NCBI GenBank assembly: GCA_002307175.1
Contig: DBTS01000031.1
Coordinates: 1 to 61,066 of the forward strand
DNA: 61,066 nt
Origin: Rhodocyclaceae bacterium UBA1310
GTDB taxonomy: Bacteria > Pseudomonadota > Gammaproteobacteria > Burkholderiales > Rhodocyclaceae
Direction: 5' to 3'
Numbering within the stretch: the stretch's first letter is position 1; every line of letters begins with the position of its first letter. Below the pieces are notes generated by a model that did no database searches, was not told the origin of the DNA, and saw nothing but the letters and a program-made list of their open reading frames with translations. A program made the translations under genes and the position numbers. Shown here one piece after another: positions 26,367 through 35,686 of this stretch.

Positions 26367-26384
26367 TATGCAAATTTTTGCATA
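26367..26384. promoter_or_regulatory. Operator-like palindrome for the LacI-family regulator
   Basis: TATGCAAA-TT-TTTGCATA, 16 of 18 positions symmetric, in the divergent region between the regulator and the transporter gene. LacI-type regulators bind such even-spaced palindromes. Related TTTGCA half-sites recur near 26450-26480. Confidence 0.6.
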
Positions 26385-26594
26385 AAGTCTATCTGTTGAA
26401 TAATAAGGATTTTCTACTATCAAAAGATTCTTTGCTGCCATAAATGAATCTTTTTGCACCGATTCGCATTGTTTGCATCAGGGTCTGCACATAGCCTTCA
26501 GCCATCGCTGCGCCAAGTCTGCCACTCAGGGCAGAGCCAGCCGACAGCGAACGACGCATTGAAAACCTGAATTGCAATGTCTGGAGGAGCCTAC

Positions 26595-27851
26595 ATGAAG
26601 AAGAAACTCAACGGGTTACGTTGGTGGATCATTTCCCTGATCTGTCTCGGAACCATCATCAACTACCTGGCCCGTAACTCGCTCTCTGTGCTGGCGCCGC
26701 AACTGAAGACCACCCTGGATTTCACCACCCAGGAATACTCCTATATCGTCGCAGCCTTCCAGGTGGCCTACACGATTATGCAGCCGATCTGCGGCTATGT
26801 GCTCGACTTCCTCGGGCTGAAACTTGGCTTTGCACTGTTCGCTGTGCTGTGGTCGCTCTCCAACATGGCGCATTCGTTCGCGACCAGCTGGGGTGGCCTG
26901 GCCTTCTTCCGCGGTCTGCTGGGGCTGACTGAAGCCGCCGCCATCCCTGCGGGCATCAAGGCAGTGGGTGAATGGTTCCCGGCCAAGGAACGCTCCGTTG
27001 CCGTAGGCTGGTTCAATGCCGGCACATCACTGGGCGCCATGCTGGCCCCGCCACTGGTTATCTTCGTAGCCACCATGCACTCCTGGCAACTGGCTTTCGT
27101 GATTACTGGCGGCCTTGGCCTGCTGTGGGCAGCACTGTGGTACTTCTGCTACGACTCCCCGCAAAACCACCCCGCGCTGACTGATAGTGAAAAGGAATAC
27201 ATCCTCTCCGGCCAGAAAGCGCCGGATGCAACGGCAAAACCCAAGCTCAAGGAGATTGTCTGCTCCCGCGCGTTCTGGGCCATCGCACTGCCCCGCTTCC
27301 TCGCAGAGCCTGCCTGGCAGACCTTCAGCTTCTGGATTCCTCTGTATCTGGCCACTGAACGCCATATGGATATCAAGCAGATCGCCATCTTCGCCTGGAT
27401 GCCCTTCCTCGCGGCTGACCTTGGTGGTGTACTCGGCGGCTATCTGTCTCCGTTCCTGATGAAGCACTTCAAAATGAAGCTGGTGAATTCACGCATTGCC
27501 GGCGTCACCCTGGGTGCCGTGTGCATGATCGGCCCGGGCTGTATCGGTCTGGCTGCCAGCCCCTACACAGCTATCGCGCTGTTCTGCATCGGTGGTTTTG
27601 CTCACCAGATGATCTCCGCACTGCTCAACACGCTCTCGACCGACGTCTTCCGCTCCAATGAGCTGGCAACTGCCAATGGCCTCACCGGGATGGTCTCGTG
27701 GATCGGTGGGCTGTCGTTCTCCCTTGTGGTCGGCGCACTGGCAACCACCATTGGCTACACCCCGCTGTTTGTCTGCCTGACTGTCTTCGATCTGGTTGGC
27801 GCCGCCATCGTGATCACATTACTGCGCAACCGGCCATCGGTTAACGAATAA
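26595..27851 (+). CDS. MFS transporter, hexuronate (ExuT)-like
   Basis: 418 residues with 12 predicted membrane helices. It is very similar in pattern to E. coli ExuT of the anion:cation symporter family: the N-terminal KKLNGLRWWIISLICLGTII, then EYSYIVAAFQVAYTIMQPI, EWFPAKERSVAVGWFNAG and MLAPPLVIF. It would import galacturonate or glucuronate with protons. The ATG at 26595 follows GGAGGAG; an in-frame start at 26577 is less well placed. The GH31 gene follows 88 bases later, probably in one operon under the LacI regulator. The likely role is uptake of uronates released by the nearby lyases. Confidence 0.87.
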   Translation: MKKKLNGLRWWIISLICLGTIINYLARNSLSVLAPQLKTTLDFTTQEYSYIVAAFQVAYTIMQPICGYVLDFLGLKLGFALFAVLWSLSNMAHSFATSWGGLAFFRGLLGLTEAAAIPAGIKAVGEWFPAKERSVAVGWFNAGTSLGAMLAPPLVIFVATMHSWQLAFVITGGLGLLWAALWYFCYDSPQNHPALTDSEKEYILSGQKAPDATAKPKLKEIVCSRAFWAIALPRFLAEPAWQTFSFWIPLYLATERHMDIKQIAIFAWMPFLAADLGGVLGGYLSPFLMKHFKMKLVNSRIAGVTLGAVCMIGPGCIGLAASPYTAIALFCIGGFAHQMISALLNTLSTDVFRSNELATANGLTGMVSWIGGLSFSLVVGALATTIGYTPLFVCLTVFDLVGAAIVITLLRNRPSVNE

Positions 27852-27939
27852 GTCTGAAGCGGGCGACACGCACCATCCGTATCGCCCGCCAATCAGCCCT
27901 CCCCCGAATCCCTTCAAAAAGAATACCCAGGAGTTTTCC

Positions 27940-30345
27940 ATGACTTCGATGCAACACCCTCCCGTATTCAGTCTGCTGGAGCAGACTCCGGGCCGCCTGA
28001 CTCTGACCAGCCCGGACGGTCACTTCGTCCACATTTTTGTACTCGAAGAGCACATCGTCCGCATGATGGTGCTGCCCGGTGGCAAGCTGAATTTCCCACG
28101 TACCTGGGCAATTGCCCCTGGTCTGGAAGATGTCGCTGCCGAAGGGCGTGACCGCTTTGATCTCAGCGGCTTCAGCCTGCCGGAATACGTGCTCTCGCAG
28201 ACCGCCGACACGCTGGTGCTCAGCACCAGCCAGATCCGCCTGACGATCCGCCTCGCCGGTCTGTTCTCCCAGTGGGAAACCCGGGTGGAGGGCGAATGGA
28301 AGCCTGCAGCCAGTGACCGCTCCACCCAGGCCTACAACTTTGGCTGGTGGGACAACAAGGTCTATCACTACCTGCAACGCAGCCGCGACGAAATGTACTT
28401 TGGCCTGGGTGAGCGCGCTGGTGAAGCCAACCGCACCGGCAGCCGCTATCGCTTCTGCAACGTCGACCCGATGGGCTATAGCGCCCGCAACACCGACCCG
28501 CTCTACAAGCACATTCCGTTTTACCTAACCTGGCGCCGTGATGCGCATGTCGCTTTTGGCCTGTTTTACGACACGCTATCCGACTGCAGCTTCGACATGG
28601 GCCGTGAGCTCGACAACTACCATGGCCACTACCGCTATTTTGTGGCTGACCATGGCGATCTGGACTATTACTTCATCGCGGGCGAACACCTGCGTGATGT
28701 GTCGCGCACCTTCACGTGGCTCACCGGCCGCCCGGCCATGATGCCGCGCTGGAGCATCGGCTATTCCGGTTCGACGATGACCTACACCGATGCGCCAAAC
28801 GCCCAGGAGCGTATGAACGAATTTCTCGATGGATGCGAAAAGCATGACATCCTGTGTGACTCGTTTCACCTTTCCTCGGGCTATACCTCGATCAAGGACA
28901 AACGCTACGTCTTCAACTGGAATCGGGAGAAGTTCCCCGATCCTCAGGCTTTCGTGCAGAACTATCTCGATCACGGTGTGCGCCTGTGCGCCAATATCAA
29001 GCCCTGCCTGCTGCGCGATCACCCGCGCTTCGCAGAAGCCGAACAGCTTGGGCTGTTCGTCAAGGATGCCGAAGGCAAGCCACTGGCTGTGCAGTTCTGG
29101 GATGAAACTGGTGCCTATCTGGACTTCACGAACCCCAAGACGCTCGACTGGTGGCAGGCCCGCGTCAAGGATGCCCTGCTCGACTACGGCATCGCTTCGA
29201 CCTGGAACGACAACAACGAATTCGAGATCTGGTCTGACACAGCCACCGTCAACGGTTTCGGCAATCAGCATCCGGCCGCAGCTGCCAAGCCGCTGCATAC
29301 GCTGCTGATGATCCGCGCATCCAAGACCGCGCAGCACGAAGCACGCCCCGACGAACGCCCCTTCCTGATCTCGCGTTCGGGTGCAGCCGGCATGCAGCGC
29401 TATGTGCAGACCTGGTCTGGCGACAACTACACTTCCTGGGAAACCCTGCGCTACAACATCAAGATGGCCAACGGCCTGGCAATGTCCGGCGTTTCCAACA
29501 CCGGTCATGACATTGGCGGCTTCTCCGGCCCGGCCCCGGAACCAGAACTCTTCCTGCGCTGGATACAACACGGCATCTTCCTGCCGCGCTTCTCGATCCA
29601 TTCATGGAACGATGACAAGACGGTCAACGAACCCTGGATGTATCCGCAACTCACGCCTTACATCCGCGAACTGATCCGGCTGCGCTACCGCCTTGTGCCC
29701 TACTTCTACAACCTGCTGTGGCGCTCGCACAAACACTACGAACCGATGATCCGCCCTACCTTCCACGACTATCCGGAAGACCCGCGGTGCTTCGAAGAAA
29801 ATGACGACATGCTGCTGGGGGCCAATCTGCTAGTCGCCTCTGTCGTCGAAGCTGATCAACAGGTACGGCGTGTCTATCTGCCACGTGGTGCCGGCTGGTA
29901 CGATTTCTGGCAGGGAACGCATTACACCGGCGGTCAGGAGATCACCCTGCCCGCCACCTGGCAGCAGCCACCGCTGCTGGCCCGCGAAGGCAGCATCATT
30001 GCGCTCAATCTGGCAGAACAGCACTTCGCCAAACCGGCAGACCAGCGTGGTTTTGCCGTGTTCCCCCTGCGCGGAGAAGGCAGTTTCAGTGAAGAGGTAT
30101 TTGAAGACGATGGCTTCAGTGAAGCCTATCGCGAAGGCAAATATGGGCTGTGGCACATTGAAGTGCAGTCCGCCGCCGATCTTCGTCTGACACTGAGCCG
30201 CACAGGAGAATGGCAAAAAGTTCCGCAGGCCATCACCATCCTGCTCCCTGTCAGCGAAGAACGCCCGCTGCAGACTGCCGGTGCCAGCATCCTCGGTGAC
30301 ACCACAGCCAACGGCTGGCGGCGTGTGGAACTGAAACTCGCATGA
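27940..30345 (+). CDS. Glycoside hydrolase family 31 alpha-glycosidase
   Basis: 801 residues, no signal peptide, so cytoplasmic. An N-terminal beta-sandwich (about 1-255), a catalytic barrel and C-terminal beta domains are seen. The likely nucleophile is Asp 424 in TWNDNNEFEI and the acid/base is Asp 495 in TWSGDN, both standard GH31 positions. Retaining alpha-glucosidase or alpha-xylosidase activity follows from the family. The exact substrate is not readable, though the ExuT-like partner suggests oligosaccharides containing uronic acid. AGGAG precedes the ATG. A hairpin and a terminator follow the stop. Confidence 0.92.
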   Translation: MTSMQHPPVFSLLEQTPGRLTLTSPDGHFVHIFVLEEHIVRMMVLPGGKLNFPRTWAIAPGLEDVAAEGRDRFDLSGFSLPEYVLSQTADTLVLSTSQIRLTIRLAGLFSQWETRVEGEWKPAASDRSTQAYNFGWWDNKVYHYLQRSRDEMYFGLGERAGEANRTGSRYRFCNVDPMGYSARNTDPLYKHIPFYLTWRRDAHVAFGLFYDTLSDCSFDMGRELDNYHGHYRYFVADHGDLDYYFIAGEHLRDVSRTFTWLTGRPAMMPRWSIGYSGSTMTYTDAPNAQERMNEFLDGCEKHDILCDSFHLSSGYTSIKDKRYVFNWNREKFPDPQAFVQNYLDHGVRLCANIKPCLLRDHPRFAEAEQLGLFVKDAEGKPLAVQFWDETGAYLDFTNPKTLDWWQARVKDALLDYGIASTWNDNNEFEIWSDTATVNGFGNQHPAAAAKPLHTLLMIRASKTAQHEARPDERPFLISRSGAAGMQRYVQTWSGDNYTSWETLRYNIKMANGLAMSGVSNTGHDIGGFSGPAPEPELFLRWIQHGIFLPRFSIHSWNDDKTVNEPWMYPQLTPYIRELIRLRYRLVPYFYNLLWRSHKHYEPMIRPTFHDYPEDPRCFEENDDMLLGANLLVASVVEADQQVRRVYLPRGAGWYDFWQGTHYTGGQEITLPATWQQPPLLAREGSIIALNLAEQHFAKPADQRGFAVFPLRGEGSFSEEVFEDDGFSEAYREGKYGLWHIEVQSAADLRLTLSRTGEWQKVPQAITILLPVSEERPLQTAGASILGDTTANGWRRVELKLA

Positions 30346-30349
30346 CCCT

Positions 30350-30424
30350 ATCCGGGTGATCTGTTAGCACCACCCGGATCTTCACCGGCGCAGGGAGTGT
30401 CTGTCTCTCCTGTGCCGGCCTTTT
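30350..30424 (+). terminator. Terminator region after the GH31 gene
   Basis: A first hairpin near 30350-30376 (CCGGGTG/CACCCGG) is followed by a longer imperfect stem at 30385-30418 (CCGGCGCAGGGAG with CTCCTGTGCCGG) and four T residues. The remaining bases up to the chemoreceptor start at 30685 hold no gene or clear promoter that I could see. Confidence 0.75.
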
Positions 30425-30684
30425 ACATGCCCGGCAAAACAAAGTCTTCCATCCCGGCTCGCCTGGGCTCAATTCGTCAAGAGAGCCCAAAGACAAACAT
30501 GCACTGCTGATTCGGCGTTTCGTGCAAAGCCAATGCAGCCCAGGGAAGTCCACGCAGATTCTGCTCACGGACCAGCCTGGTCTGACTCAGGCCCGACCTC
30601 ATGCACGATGCAAGGCCTGTCCTGCGGCAAGAAAGCAAGCCATTACTTCGATCTGTTTTTTTATAAACACAAAGAGGAGCTTCC

Positions 30685-32304
30685 ATGTCGCTACGCGCGA
30701 GAATCCTGTTACTGATCGGAGCCTGCATGCTTGGCATGCTGGCAATTGTCATCATCTCTCTCTATGCCCAGCGCAGCACCATGCTGAACCTGCACGAATC
30801 CGCCAACGAAAAGGTGGTTTCGCTCAGCATCAAGGTACTTGAACATTTTCATGAACAGGAAGCCAGGGGAGATCTCAGCAGGGAACAAGCGCAGAAACTC
30901 GCGGCTGAGGTTCTTTCTTCAATGCATGAAGGCCGCAACTACGTCAGCGCAAGAACCTATGACGGTATCCAGAACATTTCCCCTAATCCTGCTGTTCTGG
31001 GCAAGCCTGATACCGGTAAGCAAGCGGATGGCCGACCCACCTCGGAGGCCTATAATACTTATCTTGGTGGCTCTGAGTTGTACGGCCACATGACGGTTAA
31101 TGCCACCCGCCCCGGTGATCCTGCCAGTGCCCCAAAATATCCCAAACGCAATACCTTCCGGCGCTTTGACCCCTGGGGCTGGATTGTGATTTCGGGATCT
31201 TTTATCGATGACGTTGACACGGTATTCTGGCAGAGTGCATTGCGCTTCCTTGGCTTCGGAACCCTGCTGCTTGCCATTCTGGCGGCCGTTGGACTAGGCA
31301 TCTCGCGCCGTATACTTCAACAACTTGGCGGCGAACCTCAGTATGCGGCAAAGATTGCGACCCAGATATCCAGTGGAAACCTTTCCGGCGATATCAATTT
31401 CAACGGGCATCACGACAGTCTGCTAGGGACAATGAAAACCATGCAGGATGGCCTGCGCCAAATGGTTGAACGCTTTCGCTCCGCTTCTGCAAGGCTGAGC
31501 GTTTCGGCAGGAACACTCAGCCATCAAATGAGCCAGGTCAGCCAGAGCGCCCGGGCCACAGCTGAATCGACGAGTTCCACTGCGGCTGCCGTAGAAGAAA
31601 TGACAGTGAGCGTCGCACATATCTCGGAGAACGCGCGGGACACGATGCTCAATGCCACAAGCGCTGCCGAACTCGCGGCCGATGGCGAAAACTGTGCAAA
31701 AGAAGCTGCTGACGAGATCAGACTCATTGCCGACCACGTTAGGGAAGCGACCGAAATCGTTCGCGGTCTGGTTGATCGTACCCGGGAAATCGACAGGATG
31801 AGTACTGCGATCAAAGAGATCGCGGATCAAACCAATCTGTTGGCTCTCAACGCTGCCATCGAAGCCGCGCGGGCTGGAGAAATGGGTAGTGGCTTCGCAG
31901 TCGTAGCAGACGAAGTGCGCAAGCTCGCCGAACGCACGGCCCGAGCCACCGAAGACATCATGCAGACAATCCGCGCAGTAAAGAACGACACGGATCTGGC
32001 ATCGGCACGCATGGACACCGTGCGTAACCAGGTTACCCACGGCGTTGAGCTGACAGAAAAAGCAGCCTCTTCCCTGCAGGAAATTCACGCGGGTGCCAAA
32101 CGCAGCGTCGATCAAAGCAGGGAGGTCGCGAATGCCTCTCAGGAGCAAAGCCAGGCGGCCAATGCGATAGCTACCAACATTGAAGCCATCGCACAGATGA
32201 CAGAGGAATCTGACGCAGCAGTACAGGAGGTTCACTCGCAGGTTCTGGCCCTGGAAAATTTGGCTACCGAACTCGACGACGCAGCAACGAAATTCCGGCT
32301 TTAA
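30685..32304 (+). CDS. Methyl-accepting chemotaxis protein with single Cache sensor (copy A)
   Basis: 539 residues. TM helix 1 (about 8-28) and a periplasmic single-Cache-type sensor (about 30-185) carry the sCache_2-like FDPWGWIVISGSFIDDV just before TM helix 2 (about 190-212). HAMP (about 213-265) and a cytoplasmic signalling coiled coil follow, with the conserved hairpin tip EIADQTNLLALNAAIEAARA. No C-terminal CheR-docking pentapeptide is present. GAGGAG precedes the ATG. The next gene is a clear paralogue of the same length. sCache_2 receptors often sense small organic acids; the ligand here is unknown. Confidence 0.92.
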   Translation: MSLRARILLLIGACMLGMLAIVIISLYAQRSTMLNLHESANEKVVSLSIKVLEHFHEQEARGDLSREQAQKLAAEVLSSMHEGRNYVSARTYDGIQNISPNPAVLGKPDTGKQADGRPTSEAYNTYLGGSELYGHMTVNATRPGDPASAPKYPKRNTFRRFDPWGWIVISGSFIDDVDTVFWQSALRFLGFGTLLLAILAAVGLGISRRILQQLGGEPQYAAKIATQISSGNLSGDINFNGHHDSLLGTMKTMQDGLRQMVERFRSASARLSVSAGTLSHQMSQVSQSARATAESTSSTAAAVEEMTVSVAHISENARDTMLNATSAAELAADGENCAKEAADEIRLIADHVREATEIVRGLVDRTREIDRMSTAIKEIADQTNLLALNAAIEAARAGEMGSGFAVVADEVRKLAERTARATEDIMQTIRAVKNDTDLASARMDTVRNQVTHGVELTEKAASSLQEIHAGAKRSVDQSREVANASQEQSQAANAIATNIEAIAQMTEESDAAVQEVHSQVLALENLATELDDAATKFRL

Positions 32305-32818
32305 GCCCTTCGTTCCATCCCCTGCCCCCCGGTGAATCCCATCGGGGGTGCTACAGCTTCCCACCGCCAGAAACAGCATTTTTTACGTCAGTCTTTCTCT
32401 CTACTATCTGTCAGCATTCCTGCCCGCCAAGACTACCGATCAGGCTCACAAACATAGTCGCACTAGTCTGACTAGTTAGATTCCAGGCACTGATATATCA
32501 TCCGCGCACTTCAGACGTCCCTGTGTCCGGAATGCGCCTATCCACCGATGCGTGGGTAATCCATAATCGATGGCGACTTTCCTATGCAATCGACATCCCC
32601 CTGCATAGCAGCACGTCGTTGTTCTCGACACCGACATATCGACCCTGCCTACAGCCCCTGCCAATTCAAACAGATGCTCCGGAGATTCCGCAGTCCAGAC
32701 CTGCCTCTGCTGCATGGACTTGAGTAGAGCACACATTTATGCAGGTTTTGAAAATTCAGCAGTTTCCCCCCTTTCCACTTATAGCACTCATAACAAATAC
32801 CGAAACAAAGGAGCTTCT
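32305..32818. other. Intergenic region between the two chemoreceptor genes
   Basis: 514 bases. A GC-rich hairpin CCCCCGGTG/CATCGGGGG lies at about 32325-32348 without a T-run and may end the first transcript. The rest shows no gene, repeat or recognisable promoter. The length suggests the second receptor has its own promoter. Confidence 0.5.
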
Positions 32819-34438
32819 ATGACACTGCGCACGCGGGTGTGTTTACTAATTGGCGTCTGCATGCTGGGCATGCTGACAATTGTCCTGGTTTCGCTGAACA
32901 TGCAGCGGAATTCGATGATGGCCCAGCATCAGGAATCCAACGAAAAAGTGGTGGGGCTTGCCATCAAGATCCTGGAGCACTATCACCAGCTTGAAGCGAG
33001 CGGCGCCCTAAGCCGGGATGAGGCTCAAAAGCAGGCTGCCATCACCCTGACAGCCATGCACAACGGCAACAGTTACGTCAGCGCCAGAACCTTTGATGGC
33101 ATCCAGAATGTCTCGCCCAACCCAGCCTCAGTCGGCAAACCCGATGTCGGCGTGCTGGCAGACGGCAGCCCGACTTCCGTCGTCTACGCGGCCTATCTTG
33201 CAAGCAACGATAAGTTCGGCCACATGAAGGTAGCCATCGTCCGGCCGGGCGCTGCGCCCGACTCTCCAAAGTTCCCCAAGCTCAACTCATTCAGCCGTTT
33301 CGACCCCTGGGGCTGGATTGTGGTCTCTGGCTCCTTTGTCGATGACGTGGACACCGCCTTCTGGAGCAGTGCCCTGCGCTTCCTGGGGATAGGCATTGTC
33401 CTGCTCGTTCTACTCGGCGCCATTGGCCTCGGAATTGCCCGCCGGATTCTGCACCAACTTGGTGGCGAGCCACAGTACGCCGCGGGGATCGCCAAGCGGA
33501 TTGCCCAGGGAGATCTTTCCCAGCAGATCAGTTACAACGGCGGGCAGGATAGCCTGCTGGGTGCCATGCAGGTCATGCAGAGCAGCCTGCGCCAGATGGT
33601 GGAGCGCTTCAACAACGCTTCACAGCGTCTGCATTCGGCCACGGGAACGCTGGGGCACCAGATGGATCTCGTCAGCCAGAGCGCCCGCACCAGTTCGGAA
33701 TCCACCAGTTCAACCGCAGCGGCCGTCGAGGAAATGACCGTCAGTGTGGCGCATATTTCAGAGAGCGCACACAACACAATGAGTAACGCCACCGAAGCGG
33801 CCAAGCTTTCCTCCGAAGGAGAAACACAGGCCCGCAGGGCTGCAGAGGAAATCCAGCGCATATCGGGGGACGTCACCGAAGCAGTCGGAATCGTGCGGGG
33901 ACTCGTGGAACGCTCACGCGAGATCAACAGCATGAGTTCGGTGATCAAGGAAATTGCCGACCAGACCAATCTGCTGGCACTCAACGCCGCCATCGAAGCC
34001 GCGCGTGCCGGCGAACAGGGGCGCGGCTTCGCAGTGGTAGCCGATGAAGTCCGCAAGCTTGCCGAGCGCACCAGCCGCGCCACCGAGGACATCATGCAGA
34101 CTATTCGCGCCGTGCAGGATGACACCGACCGCGCCTCAGCCCGTATGGACGCAGTCTGTGAACAGGTTGCCCTGGGGGTGCAGCTCACCGAAAAGGCAGC
34201 AGAAACGCTGCGTGCCATCCGCGCTGGCGCCCATGTCAGCGTCGAGAAAATTCAGGACGTGGCTAATGCAGCACAGGAACAGAGTCAGGCAGCCAATGCC
34301 ATTGCCGCCAATATCGAAGCAATCGCCCAGATGAGCGAAGAATCGGATGCGGCCGTTCAGCAGGTCCACGGTCAGGTCATGGAACTTGAGGGGCTGGCTG
34401 GCGAATTGCGCGAGGCTGCGACAAAGTTTCGCGTCTGA
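32819..34438 (+). CDS. Methyl-accepting chemotaxis protein with single Cache sensor (copy B)
   Basis: 539 residues, same length and domain order as the receptor upstream (TM, single Cache, TM, HAMP, signalling domain). It shares long identical stretches such as FDPWGWIV, LGGEPQYAA and the signalling tip DQTNLLALNAAIEAARAGE. The periplasmic parts differ more than the cytoplasmic ones, as expected if the two now sense different ligands. The ATG at 32819 follows AAAGGAG; upstream in-frame codons lack a ribosome-binding site. An imperfect terminator follows. Confidence 0.92.
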   Translation: MTLRTRVCLLIGVCMLGMLTIVLVSLNMQRNSMMAQHQESNEKVVGLAIKILEHYHQLEASGALSRDEAQKQAAITLTAMHNGNSYVSARTFDGIQNVSPNPASVGKPDVGVLADGSPTSVVYAAYLASNDKFGHMKVAIVRPGAAPDSPKFPKLNSFSRFDPWGWIVVSGSFVDDVDTAFWSSALRFLGIGIVLLVLLGAIGLGIARRILHQLGGEPQYAAGIAKRIAQGDLSQQISYNGGQDSLLGAMQVMQSSLRQMVERFNNASQRLHSATGTLGHQMDLVSQSARTSSESTSSTAAAVEEMTVSVAHISESAHNTMSNATEAAKLSSEGETQARRAAEEIQRISGDVTEAVGIVRGLVERSREINSMSSVIKEIADQTNLLALNAAIEAARAGEQGRGFAVVADEVRKLAERTSRATEDIMQTIRAVQDDTDRASARMDAVCEQVALGVQLTEKAAETLRAIRAGAHVSVEKIQDVANAAQEQSQAANAIAANIEAIAQMSEESDAAVQQVHGQVMELEGLAGELREAATKFRV

Positions 34439-34447
34439 TCCACAGGT

Positions 34448-34482
34448 GCTGCCGGGAGCCAATCACCCCGACAGCGCTTTTT
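34448..34482 (+). terminator. Probable terminator after chemoreceptor B
   Basis: GCTGCCGGG and CCCGACAGC form a stem with one mismatch, extended by GC pairs and followed by five T residues. Confidence 0.65.
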
Positions 34483-34692
34483 CCAAATTCTTATAAGAAA
34501 CTTTATTTTTATTCGTTCCGTTCATAAACAGGGCCATATACATTGGCAACACACGGATCGTGTGCGACCAATGGATGTAGCCCTGTTTTCATCTACTTGC
34601 CAGCCCAGACAATCCATCGAATTTCTGGCGCCAGACGTCTGTCGTGGTCACAAATTCCGCCCACCGGATCTATTCTTACTGGAGAAGCAAGC

Positions 34693-34911
34693 ATGAGCAT
34701 TCTGGCATTGAACGTACGTAACCAGTTCCGTGGAGTCGTGCAGGAAATTGTACGCGGCGACGTCGTCAGCGAAGTCGACGTCAGCACCCCTTCCGGCATT
34801 GTAACTTCGGTGATCACCACCCGCTCCGTCGATGAATTGGGGCTCAAGGTCGGCTCTCCAGTCATTGCACTGGTGAAATCAACAGAGGTATCCATTGCAG
34901 CACTGACCTAA
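34693..34911 (+). CDS. Molybdenum-pterin-binding (Mop) domain protein
   Basis: 72 residues, a single Mop/TOBE domain: LNVRNQFRGVVQEIVRGDVV, then SVDELGLKVGSPVIALVKST. Such small proteins assemble into hexamers that bind molybdate and are thought to store or buffer it in the cytoplasm. The ATG at 34693 follows GGAG and gives the standard Mop start; the frame is open upstream without domain content. No molybdate transporter adjoins. A 12-base palindrome TTCTTATAAGAA lies about 200 bases upstream at 34488-34499, of unknown meaning. Confidence 0.88.
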   Translation: MSILALNVRNQFRGVVQEIVRGDVVSEVDVSTPSGIVTSVITTRSVDELGLKVGSPVIALVKSTEVSIAALT

Positions 34912-34973
34912 ACTGCAAATTATGCGAGCGCCCGACTCGCACTATTTATCCTCATAAGACAGAGAGCAGTGGC

Positions 34974-35585
34974 ATGAGCAACATTCTCATCATTCCAGGT
35001 TTGCATGGCAGTGGCCCCGACCACTGGCAAACATGGTTCGAGTCACGGCTGCCCGAGAGCCAGCGGGTGGCTCAGGAAGACTGGACCGATCCTCATTTGC
35101 CGCGCTGGGCTGGTAGCGTACGCCATGCCATCAATGTGGCAGTCGGCCCCGTCTGGCTCATCGCACACAGCTTTGGTTGCCTTGCAGCTGCACATGCCGC
35201 GCGGGACTACCCCGGCAAGGTTGCCGGACTGATGCTTGTAGCGCCGGCCGACCCCGACAAATTCCATGTCACCGAGATGCTGCCGTCTGAAGAATTCGCC
35301 TGCCCGAGCGTGGTGGTAGCAAGCACCAACGACCCCTGGATGCGTCTGACGCGATCGGCATACTGGGCAGACATCTGGGGTAGTCGCTTCATCAGCCTCG
35401 GTGCTGCCGGGCATATCAATGCGGACTCAGGCTACGGCCCATGGGCCGACGGCATGGAGATTTTCGAACAGCTGCGCAACGCTTCGGCCGGCCAGCCACT
35501 GGGCTCCATGACACCGACTGAACAGCGGGAGCTGCCCTTGCAGCGTCGGCGCAAATCCTTCAATCTGAAACTGGTGCGTTCATAG
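34974..35585 (+). CDS. RBBP9/YdeN-like serine hydrolase
   Basis: 203 residues, the small alpha/beta hydrolase fold of the RBBP9/YdeN family. The N-terminal ILIIPGLHGSGPDHWQTW is characteristic. The nucleophile elbow is AHSFGC (Ser in GxSxG-like position), and a catalytic His lies in GAAGHINADSGYGPW. It starts 62 bases after the Mop gene in the same direction and may share its transcript. The substrate is unknown. The family is annotated as serine hydrolases of unclear physiological role. Confidence 0.88.
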   Translation: MSNILIIPGLHGSGPDHWQTWFESRLPESQRVAQEDWTDPHLPRWAGSVRHAINVAVGPVWLIAHSFGCLAAAHAARDYPGKVAGLMLVAPADPDKFHVTEMLPSEEFACPSVVVASTNDPWMRLTRSAYWADIWGSRFISLGAAGHINADSGYGPWADGMEIFEQLRNASAGQPLGSMTPTEQRELPLQRRRKSFNLKLVRS

Positions 35586-35600
35586 ATCTAACCTAAGGAC

Positions 35601-35681
35601 CAGTTCATGATCTTGCTGTGAGACTGTAATCAGTGCTCATACGCTGCTCTTTGCCCTGCTGACACCCTCTCACGGCAGATC
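35601..35681. repeat. Dispersed repeat, copy 4 (inverse orientation)
   Basis: Read on the minus strand this matches copy 1. GTTCATGATCTTGCTGTGAG at its left end corresponds to the reverse complement of the right end of copy 1, and GCTGCTCTTTGCCCTGCTGA at 35644-35663 corresponds to its left core. Located between two convergent genes. Confidence 0.6.
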
Positions 35682-35686
35682 ACCCA

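Noticed and set aside
28576..29601. A 341-codon open frame opposite the GH31 gene
   Set aside because: Antisense to a well-matched catalytic barrel; composition and lack of motifs show it is a shadow frame.
34488..34499. Palindrome TTCTTATAAGAA upstream of the Mop gene as a ModE site
   Set aside because: It does not match the known ModE pattern of spaced TATAT-type half-sites and lies about 200 bases from the start.
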